A DNA stretch of 20,103 nucleotides, taken from contig JAEYUA010000024.1 of assembly GCA_023433755.1 (NCBI GenBank), forward strand, positions 1-20,103, read 5' to 3'. The notes beneath the pieces are model-generated. The model was not told the DNA's origin and ran no database searches. It saw only the letters and a list, made by a program, of their open reading frames with translations. Positions 1-9,000 of the stretch are shown piece after piece (position 1 is the stretch's first letter; every line of letters starts with the position of its first letter). Source of the DNA: Bacteroidota bacterium. Its GTDB lineage: Bacteria; Bacteroidota; Bacteroidia; Chitinophagales; Chitinophagaceae. Both the position numbers and the translations under genes were made by a program.

Positions 1-1
1 C

Positions 2-445
2 CTCAAATTCTTTGAGATCCCATTTGAACTAACAGTGGTATCCGCACACCGCACACCGGAAAGAATGTTCACCTATGCCACTTCTGCCGCGGATAGAGGC
101 TTCAAGGTTATCATCGCGGGTGCAGGCGGGGCAGCTCACCTCCCGGGCATGGTGGCTTCCCTTACTACCCTGCCGGTGATAGGCGTGCCTGTGAAATCAA
201 GCAATTCAATCGACGGGTGGGATTCAGTTCTTTCCATTCTCCAGATGCCTGCCGGGGTACCGGTTGCCACAGTTGCACTCAATGGGGCCAGGAATGCAGG
301 TATTCTTGCTGCGGAAATCATTGGAGCATTTGATGAAAGTACTGGTCAGAAAATTGCTGCATACAAGAAACAACTGAACCATGAAGTACAGGAAAAGATC
401 GGTAACCTGCGTGCTGCTGGCTGGCCTAATGATTTTGACCGCTAG
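2..445 (+). CDS. purE: PurE, N5-carboxyaminoimidazole ribonucleotide mutase (5' end missing)
   Basis: Class I PurE moves the carboxyl group of N5-CAIR to carbon 4 to give CAIR in cytoplasmic purine synthesis. The open frame runs in from the left edge at base 2; the first in-frame GTG (35) is internal, because recognisable PurE sequence (IPFELTVVSAHRTPERM) spans it. Family motifs seen are SAHRTP, AGAGGAAHLPGM, PVIGVPV, the serine-rich substrate loop after it, and LQMPAGVPVAT. Against a usual length of about 160-170 residues, roughly the first 15-25 are missing, including the GSxSD nucleotide-binding motif. The TAG stop lies inside the next gene, overlapping its first 65 bases in another frame. 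PurE often follows or precedes purK; the gene to the left is not visible. Identity is very secure. Confidence 0.96.
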   Translation, partial: LKFFEIPFELTVVSAHRTPERMFTYATSAADRGFKVIIAGAGGAAHLPGMVASLTTLPVIGVPVKSSNSIDGWDSVLSILQMPAGVPVATVALNGARNAGILAAEIIGAFDESTGQKIAAYKKQLNHEVQEKIGNLRAAGWPNDFDR

Positions 446-1322
446 CTGTCACTCTTTCAGCGAACCTTCAGTAAAACTGCTTCGACATAAAACACTTACG
501 GATTTTCCTTCCGCTTCTGCTATCGAATATCATAATGGCCGCCTGTATGTGCTGGGCGATGATGCCGCCCACCTGCTGATACTGGATACCGCTTACCATT
601 CGTTGGATACCATCAGGTTCCTCCCGGATACTGCTTACCGCATCACCAAGGACACCAAGCCTGATATAGAATCATCCGCGCTGATCGAGCATAACATGCA
701 GACTTATCTTTATGCATTGGGTTCTTTCTCAGGAAAAGCCCGCACCGCTGTCTTTCATTTTCCGCTTGACAGTCCAAAAAATTTCCTCCGCATTGAAAGC
801 GGTCAACTTGTGCAGAAACTGGCGGAACTTCCCGAGATCAATATTGAGGGAATGAGTTTTATCAATGGCCACTACCTGCTGGCCAACCGTGCCAATCACA
901 CGCACCGTACTAATCACCTGGTGCTGATTGATGATTTCAGGGAAAGCAGTTCCTCTGCCATCATCATTCCACTGCTGCTTGATAGCAGCACGGTAAAAGG
1001 ACTTAGCGGAATTTTTTATTTGCCTAAAAAGGACCTTTTGCTTTTTACTGCATCCGAAGAAGCCACGGCTAATGCCATGGAGGACGGCGTCATAGCTGAC
1101 AGTTATCTCGGCTGGATCCAAAATTTTTCAAAGAAGCTCGAACAAAAAACGATTACACCTGACAGGCTGGTGAACCTGTCAGCACTCGACGCTGTTTTCA
1201 AACAGCAAAAAATGGAATCTGTGTGTGTGGAAGAAGCGGGACCACAAAAAATGATCCTGCACCTGGTGGCCGATAATGATAATGGCCAAAGCAGTCTTTT
1301 CAAAATCAGCCTTGCTCTGTAA
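381..1322 (+). CDS. Secreted lipoprotein, probable beta-propeller (DUF6929-like)
   Basis: 313 residues. The N-terminus is a clear lipoprotein signal: positive residues MKYRKR, a hydrophobic core, then lipobox LTAS-C with the cysteine at residue 23. The mature protein therefore is probably anchored in a membrane facing the periplasm or outside. The rest has repeated beta-strand patterns (SAIEYHNGRLYVLGDD, SSALIEHNMQTYLYALGS, IEGMSFINGHYLLANR, LSGIFYLPKKDLLLFTAS, ESVCVEE) like bladed propeller proteins; the opening 'S(A/G)xEYHNGRLYVLGDDA' resembles the Bacteroidota family I recall as DUF6929, which has no established activity. Start 381 is chosen because it gives an intact signal peptide; the next in-frame ATG (429) would delete it. 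The start lies within purE (65-base overlap, +1 frame), suggesting translational coupling. The 3' end overlaps convergent bshC by 17 bases. Function unknown. Confidence 0.85.
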   Translation: MKYRKRSVTCVLLAGLMILTASCHSFSEPSVKLLRHKTLTDFPSASAIEYHNGRLYVLGDDAAHLLILDTAYHSLDTIRFLPDTAYRITKDTKPDIESSALIEHNMQTYLYALGSFSGKARTAVFHFPLDSPKNFLRIESGQLVQKLAELPEINIEGMSFINGHYLLANRANHTHRTNHLVLIDDFRESSSSAIIIPLLLDSSTVKGLSGIFYLPKKDLLLFTASEEATANAMEDGVIADSYLGWIQNFSKKLEQKTITPDRLVNLSALDAVFKQQKMESVCVEEAGPQKMILHLVADNDNGQSSLFKISLAL

Positions 1323-2904
1323 GCACTGTGAATTTTTGCTCGAAGCAAAGAGAATGATCATAGAGTTGTTGAATGATACCAGGGCCCCATTTGGCATACA
1401 GGCCGCTGATATTCTCCACTCTTTCCTGCAGGCCTTTGAGCGGGAATAATTGCAGTTTCAGATTTTGTAACTGTCTTTGCTGGTCACTGAATTTCCTTTT
1501 TTCAGCCCGCAACATTTTTTTCTCAAGTTCCTCAAGAGTTTTGATGGATCTTTTACGAAGGGCTGCCACATGCTGCACCAATGTAGGATCAATGGTGGCC
1601 GCCTGGCTGGATAGCGATTGAAACAACTCCTCGGCTTTCTCAAAATTCCCGTTTAGTGCAGTGTCATTGGCGGATTTTCTTTCCACGATCAGCTTCATGA
1701 TACTGTTTTCATCCAGGAATAATTCTTCCTGTGAGAGTCCAAGTTTATTGATGAGCGCCTCCCATTTTTTTTCAATCACCAAAAAAGAATTCCTGAGTAC
1801 CAGTACCGGGTAAGGAATTTTATAGTGATCAAAAAGATCTTTGAACTGAAGCCAGTAAGCCAATTCACCCCCGCCACCAATAAAAATGATATTGGGCAGA
1901 ATGATTTCCTGGTAAAGTCCGCGAAGGATCACATTCGGACTAAATTTTTCAGGACTGGAATCGATCATTGCCAGCAATTCTTCTTCTGAAAATTTCAGTT
2001 CTGTATTGACAACATGATAATCCGCTCCTTTTTTTTCGATCCGTTCACGGGTATGTCCATCGAGGTAAAACAGGTTGATCTCCCGGGCATGTGCCTGTAC
2101 CGGGTAATGCTTTTCAAGTTTTTTAGAAGTGCCAGCTACAAGGGAGGCGGGCTTGTGTTCAACCAGGTCATCCCGGAATATCGCGGCCATTTGTTTTTTC
2201 AGCACCGGATGGTCAGGGATCAGTACAACAAGTCCATATTGCCCAAACAATTCATTGAGGAGTTCAAGAGTAGCCTGTTGAATGGTTTTGCCCCTGGAAT
2301 AACTGCGCCTGAGCATGTCCGTAAATTCCTTACCAAAAGGATCAACGGATACCTGTCCTTCCAGTTCTGTGATCAAGGCCTCCAGGCTTTCATCGGCCAG
2401 CATCCTACCCACTGCCCCACCCTGGTTTTTTTTCCACTCAATTTTTTTACCGTCAACATAAGTATGATTGAGCTCAGCGAAATCGGCATCTTCTGAGCCC
2501 ATGTAGTAAACAGGTACAAAATCATAAGCTGGTAATTCCTTTCTTAAACAGTCGCACAGTTTTATGGCGTGAAGGATCTTGTAAATAAAATACAGCGGGC
2601 CGGTGAAGAGGTTGGGCTGATGTGCCGTAGTAATAGTAAAACAATCAGCGCTTTCCAGTTTTTCAATATTATCATTCACCGATTTTGTAACATCCAGGCC
2701 GGCATATTGCTGCTTAAGCACCGTTACAAGAATTTCGCGGTCTGTCCGGGTTTCTTTTCTATTCAAAACTGCTTTCTTCACTCCCTCCAGCCCGGGGTAA
2801 GCCAGGTAAAAATTCTTGAGAAGTTCAGATTCTTCCAAATAATCGATAACGATCCTGCTGAACGAATTTGTTTTTTGATAAGCGATCTGGCTGGCTGCGA
2901 ACAT
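1306..2904 (-). CDS. bshC: BshC, bacillithiol biosynthesis cysteine-adding enzyme
   Basis: 532 residues, matching the usual BshC length of about 530-540. BshC is the enzyme assigned to the last step of bacillithiol synthesis, attaching cysteine to glucosaminyl-malate in the cytoplasm. Supporting motifs are TTAHQPNLFTGPLYFIYKILHAI (HQP at residues 95-97), VPVYYMGSEDADFAELNH (residues 131-147), and IIFIGGGGELAYWLQFKDLF in the second half of the Rossmann-like core. The C-terminal ~100 residues are rich in Lys/Glu/Leu heptads (KTLEELEKKMLRAEKRKFSDQQRQL region), matching the coiled-coil arm of the family. The ATG at 2902-2904 has an A/T-rich leader with no Shine-Dalgarno sequence. Other bsh genes are not in this window, which is common as they are often scattered. 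The 3' end overlaps the lipoprotein gene by 17 bases with no terminator visible between them. Confidence 0.95.
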   Translation of the reverse strand: MFAASQIAYQKTNSFSRIVIDYLEESELLKNFYLAYPGLEGVKKAVLNRKETRTDREILVTVLKQQYAGLDVTKSVNDNIEKLESADCFTITTAHQPNLFTGPLYFIYKILHAIKLCDCLRKELPAYDFVPVYYMGSEDADFAELNHTYVDGKKIEWKKNQGGAVGRMLADESLEALITELEGQVSVDPFGKEFTDMLRRSYSRGKTIQQATLELLNELFGQYGLVVLIPDHPVLKKQMAAIFRDDLVEHKPASLVAGTSKKLEKHYPVQAHAREINLFYLDGHTRERIEKKGADYHVVNTELKFSEEELLAMIDSSPEKFSPNVILRGLYQEIILPNIIFIGGGGELAYWLQFKDLFDHYKIPYPVLVLRNSFLVIEKKWEALINKLGLSQEELFLDENSIMKLIVERKSANDTALNGNFEKAEELFQSLSSQAATIDPTLVQHVAALRKRSIKTLEELEKKMLRAEKRKFSDQQRQLQNLKLQLFPLKGLQERVENISGLYAKWGPGIIQQLYDHSLCFEQKFTVLTEQG

Positions 2905-2968
2905 GGGATAAAATTAAATCATTGACCGGTTTGAAAATGTTAACGATAAAGAATTGAAAGACCGCAGT

Positions 2969-3002
2969 AAAAAAAATCCCGCTTCATTCAGAAGCGGGAT
3001 TT
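2969..3002 (-). terminator. Rho-independent terminator of the giant secreted-protein gene
   Basis: A perfect 12-base-pair stem (2974-2985 with 2991-3002; arms AAATCCCGCTTC and GAAGCGGGATTT) closes a 5-base loop. Read on the minus strand it is followed by a run of eight T (complement of A at 2969-2976, partly within the stem). It starts 21 bases after the stop codon at 3024. Read on the + strand there is no T run, so it serves the minus strand; it also separates the giant gene from bshC downstream. Confidence 0.93.
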
Positions 3003-3023
3003 GAATATGAGTGATCGTCATTA

Positions 3024-6000
3024 TTACAACTTCACAAAACGCACCACACCGGTCTTGCCTTTTTCAGTGCTTCCCACGATCTGGTAAGCGCCCGCTGCAA
3101 GATGACCCAGTACCAGTTGGATATCGTTCTGGCCAGCCAGCATTTGTTTGCTGAAGCTCATCACGATTCTACCGTTGGCATCAACCACGCTCCAGTTGAT
3201 TGCCATGGTCCTTCTCACGTTTACACGCAATACAGACTGGTTGTTCACCACGTTTGGCATCATTACGATCCTGGTTACATCGGCATCCACATTAGCAGTA
3301 GCTGTCGGGAAGCTGATGGCACCGAAGTTTCCGATTACGGTTGGTCCAAACTGGGTGGTACTGATACCTACCTGGCGGTCGGCAGGAGTTCCGCTTGGTG
3401 TAACACCGGTAGCAGGACTCACCACATTCCAGGTTGTACCGTTATGTACTGCTGCTTCCATTACCAGGGTTGCTGATGCATTGGCATTCATATCGGCATC
3501 CACAAACTGGAACACGATATTAACGGGTGAAGACGGAGCTGTATTTGGTGTAACATTCCAGGTACGGTTGACGGCCCTGTTCGGGTTGTTGATTGCAGGG
3601 TTGATACCGGTTGCAACGCGAACAGTATAATTCCTGCCCTGGCCATTGCTGATGATAACAGGATTGTAGCTGGTGGCATTCGGACCCACAGGAACGGTTA
3701 CCGCATCAGCATTGATATTATTGCTTACCACACCACCGGTACCATTGGTGATCACGTGACTGTTTGCAGATCCGGAAGCTGTACCATTGAGCACCAGGTT
3801 ATTGGCGCCGAGGGTAATGTTTCCGCTGGTCAGCACAAGAGAATTGGCAACGGACATATTTCCAACGAGGGTAATACCACCTGTACCATTCATGATTACA
3901 GTACCGGCATCCATTGCACCGATGTTCTGGTTGGCTGCACCTTTGAAGGCTACAAAACCATTTGGTGCTGTGAAGGTGCCGCTGTTGCTGAAGTCCCCGA
4001 AGATATTCAGGAAGGCGCTGGCAGCTACCGTAACAGAGGTACCTGAATTGATGCTAAGATTACGAACGTTTGCGATACCATTTACAACAGGGGCAAACGG
4101 AGTACCTGCCGTAATCACCACATCACTTGTGGATGTTGGAACACCGCCACACCAGTTACCAGGTGTATTCCAGTCGTTGCTGATCACACCCAGCCATGCA
4201 TTGTTGGCTGCAACGGTAAGTGTTACATCAGCAGAAGTAACGTTTCCGCAAAGACCGGTGATCACAACATTGTAAGTGCCGGCATCAGCAACAGTCACAG
4301 CATTCAGTACAAGGGTGCTGTTTGTAGCATTGGCAATGTTGGTCGTGCCTTTTCTCCACTGGTAAGTGAGGTTGGCACCTTCAGCATCCACAGAGAAAGT
4401 TACGTTAGCACCGGTACATACCGCCTGGCTTACAGGCTGGGAAAGAATACCGGTATTGGGACTAACAACTGCGGTAACTTCTGTACGTGGACTTTCACAA
4501 CCTTCAGAAACATTGATGTTGAAGAAGGAATTGTAAGTATTGGTATTGGTTGCGGAAGTGGAAGTTGTAGCTGAACCTACGATGGAGAATCCACCATAAG
4601 CCGACACAAACGGATAAGTACATGTAAATGTTCCTATCCTGTTCACACCACCTGATGTATTGGTAAGCTGGTAGCTGCCCGAAGCAGGAACCGACCATCC
4701 CAGTGTGATTTGCTGTGGTACACCTACCTGCGCTGTGGTAAAGGTGAAGGAGGCCGTCTGCAGGTTAGTACCTGATAAAGCATTCCTCAGTGCCACGGTA
4801 AGTGAAGTTCCTGTTGGAACAACCCATGCGGAATTGATCACCACAGGTGCAGTTGTGTTGAAACGCAAAGGCCAGTCTGTAAGTGTGCTGCTTGTTATTG
4901 TACCGCAGGTTGTTGCCGTTGGAGCAACACCAACAGTTGAACTACCGCCACCCTGCTGTGCACCCACATAATAAGTGGTGGTTGCATTCAGTGAAGGGGT
5001 GGTGAAATTGGCTCCTGTAAATACTGGTGTTCCGCCGGTAGCTACTGTGTACCAGTTGAGATCAGCACCAGTTGATCCTGTTGCGGTGAGATCCACTGTA
5101 CCAGGTCCGCATCTTGCAGCACCGTTAGCCGTTACCACTGTCGGATTGTTTACATTAACTGTGAGTGTTGGATTCAGACAGATATTGCCTGCCGCGTCCT
5201 TGATCTCCAGTTTGTAGAATGTGGAAGCAGTAAGGGTTGGTGTAGTATAAGTAACACCGGTAGCATTGGTAATGGTGCTATAAGTAGTACCATCCGGTGA
5301 ACTGAACCATTGTACCGTGGCATCACCAAAACCTTCAAACGGTGTATAGCTAAGCGTTGTTGGTCCGCTTACACAAATTTCCTGTGGCAGTGCCGATACA
5401 GTAACGGCAGCAGGCAGTACTGTCAAATGCAGTGAATCAATATTCTGGCAATTGGTTCCGCTGTTGTCGGCAGTGGCGATATAAGTATAGGTACCGGCAG
5501 TGCCAATCTTGGCAAATACGATAGATGTGCTTCCACCAGTATATGGCACTGTAGCATTCGGATCAGCGAACAGGCCAGTGAGCGGAGCCCAGGTATAGCT
5601 GTCAAAGCTGGCAAGGCTACTGTTGACCTGCAGAGGTACTACTGCGTTGTTACATACCGTTGTAGTATTGGTGATATCGAATGCAGGAGCCGGGGTAATG
5701 GAAGCTGTAACTGCTGTCCGCGGACTTTCGCAACCAGAGCCTACCTGCCAGTTATAGAAATAATAATACGTATTGGTATTGGCGCTTCCTGCCAGCAATC
5801 CGGCTGTGATATTACCTACAGCTCCAATTGGTAATGGATAACTGAAGTTGGTTCCGACTGGATTATCACGAACAATATTGGCAGTATGAGATGCTGAGCG
5901 TAACTCAAAACCATTACCCTGTGGAACCAGGAAGTTCAGCGTGAGTGTGAATGGTGTAGCACCTCCACCGAATGTTGTACCTGTACCAGCCGGTATTGCA

Positions 6001-9000
6001 AATGGTCCGGCTGTTTGTACCACGGTTCCTGCACTGTTCACCAGTTCAACAGTAATATTACCAGCAGCACCTGTTGGATATACATCTACCGAGGTGAGGG
6101 TAAAAGGCTGAATGGCATCGAATACCAGGCCATAGTCATTTCCATTGAAACCAGTTGATGTTGCAAAAGGATTGGTACGTCCAGCCATTAGCACACCACC
6201 GCCTTCAGATGCAGCTACATAATAAGTAGTTGTATTGCTGATGACAGGTGTAATGAAACTGCTTCCCGTACCTATTGGAGCACCGCCTGTAGCATTCTCA
6301 TACCAGTTCAGGGTTGCTCCGGCTGATGCAGTTGCACCAAGAGTTACCGTACCAGGACCGCAACGTGAACCTGCGGCAGTAGTCAGCAATTGCGGGTTAC
6401 CAAGTATTACTGTTGTTGTGTTGGTAGTATCAGAATTAGCTCCGCAAACCACGTAGGCCCTGTAATGACTGGTGGCAGTAATGGCCGCTGCGGGAGTATA
6501 GAAAGTATCTGCTGTACCTACATTGGTCCAGGAACCTGGATCACCTGTTGGTGAAACCTGCCACTGGATGGTACCTCCGCTGCTTCCTGTTGTACGGATG
6601 GTTGGAATTCCACCTGTAACACAATATGAAGATGGGCTGGCAGAAGTGGTACCGGCTTCAAGCGGTTCACCCACCAATGCTACTGCAGGCATGGCATCGT
6701 TCAGGTCATTCGCATCACCAGTAACTGTTGTAGAAGCAGTGAAAGTATAAGTGCCCGGTGCTGACATATTGTAAGTAGTGCTAATGACTACATTCAAGGT
6801 TGCATCGGGTGCCAGGGTTCCGGTATTGACAACAACCGGAACAAAAGTAGTGGCGTTAGGTCCTGTTACAGCTACATTAACTGTTACCGGCGTAGAAACA
6901 AAATTATGGGTATTGGCACTGTAGTTCCTGATCTGAACTGTTACTGTTTCTGTTGCACTGTAACAGCCTTCCTGGGTAGGAGTAATCAGGGTCACCGCTC
7001 CAACATCAGTTCCCACTGCAGCCACAACCTCGTAGGCACCAGGTGTGGGTGCGCCAGCACTTCTGGTAGTTCCAATAATATCAACTGTAACGCCAACCGG
7101 TGCGCCAATAGAGGAAATCGCAGAGTTGTTTGGATAGAAATTGGCGGTGGATGCATCTGCAAACACAGGATCTACACTCAAACTCTGCTGATCATATGCG
7201 CCACTGTTGGCGGTTTGCCAATCGGCCAGTGTTGCGTAATCAGTAGTACCATACCCGCCCACGAAACCAGGTGTGGCATTTACATACAGCACATTATTAT
7301 TTGAAATGATGGTTGAAGCCGTTGTATTAAAATGAATGGCCATTTTTTCTCCTGATCCGCCCCTGGTTACATATACCAGATTATTCCGGAACTGGATATT
7401 ACTTGCAGAAGTGGTCTGGTAAATACCCTTAGTAACATCATTGGAAGTGGTGCCCGGGTCATCCAGTACAATAGTATTATGATAATAGTAATGACCGTTT
7501 GCACCCGTATTATAAAGACCATATTGAATACCTGATTCGCTATTGAAATTATAGATCAGGTTATTGAACACCCTGTTCTCTGATCCGGCAGGTGCATCAC
7601 CAGAAGCATACACGCCATAAGCTGTACCCGTCTGGGTACCGGCGATATTGTGCGTGTCGTGAATCCGGTTATTGCTTACAATAGCATTCTTGTTTCCCGT
7701 TCCCAGTTCAACACCTGTAAAAGTTCCTACCGTTCCGCGGTTAGCCCTGCTGATATTATTTTCGGTTATGAACACTCCATCAGTTTCGGTAACCTCAACA
7801 CCTGTTGCATAAAAATTACTGATGGTATTATTGCGGATCACATTATTGACCGCATCAAGGGCACCTGTTGCACCATTGATAATAATACCCTGGTAAGCAC
7901 CAAGAATGGTATTGTTGGAAATAATATTGTTGCTGGCGCTTCCATCGGTCAGCACACTGGTTGTGGATCCGGAAGCTACGATACCGGCACTGTTGCTTTG
8001 TGTTGTGCTGGTAACATTTGTAATATCAATGGTACAACTGTCGATAAGGTTATTATCCGCACCATTGGTAAGATGGATTCCCCATCCAAAATTGAAACCC
8101 GAAAGAGCGAAAATATTGAGTTTCCTGAGTGTTATAAAGTCAGCACCATCAAGTCTCACCAAATGCCTGTCAGTTGTGGTGGGTGCTTCTTCGATGGACG
8201 CACCGTTTCCATTAAATATAATATTGTTAGTGGCGCTGGCATTAGGTATCTGCGGAATGGTAACCTGCTCATTATAAGTTCCAGGTGCCACATTAAAAAT
8301 TACCTGCCCGGCAATACCACATTTGATGGCATCAACGGCAGCGCCAAAAGTCTGGAAATTCGATCCGCCTGTAGGTTGTGCAAAGTTGATGGTATAAGTT
8401 CCTGCAGGGAATAAAGCAGGTACTGTAATGGTGTGCGGAGGCGTTACGGCAACATCAGCGCCGCAGCTAACAGATACCGCGTAAGTGGTAGAGGCAGTTA
8501 ATGCAGGTGTGGTATATGAATTGGTAGTGGCTCCTGCAATGGGCGCAAAAGGTCCGCCTCCCGTTGAGGACAGCCATTGGAAACTCAGGCCGGTAGCATT
8601 GGAATAATTTTGAAGATTCAATGTAACTGACTGACCGCTACACACTGTGGTAACCCCGGCAATATTTCCAGGATTGGGCATACCCGCGCATGGCAGCGGT
8701 GGAGCAAACTGGTATCCATTACCATTGCCAGGCCATGCGGATGACTGTGTGGTGGAAGTGGTTGATCCGTCCAGCGCATTAATAAAATGATTGGGCCCTC
8801 CAACAGCATCTTCGATACCGATAGCCGCCACATTTGTAATAGCACCGGCTGTTGGGCCATATAATAATTCAATCCTTCCGGGGTCAATTGAAGCAGGCCC
8901 GTACAGTTTGATCATGAAATTGATGGTATTGGCACTGCCGTCACCAAAGCCGGAACCATTGGCATTCCTCCATTCAAATGCATACACATCGGTTCCTACT

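Noticed and set aside
3102..5217. Several + strand open frames of 80-160 codons within the giant gene (for example 3148-3630, 3787-4275)
   Set aside because: They are shadows of the Thr/Val/Ala-rich minus-strand gene, with no signal peptides or motifs and no spacing that fits independent genes.
7650..8414. A 254-codon + strand open frame opposite the beta-helix part of the giant gene
   Set aside because: It is antisense to clear protein-coding sequence, rich in Cys/Ile/Asn with no domain pattern, and arises from the repetitive Asn/Thr codon composition of the other strand.
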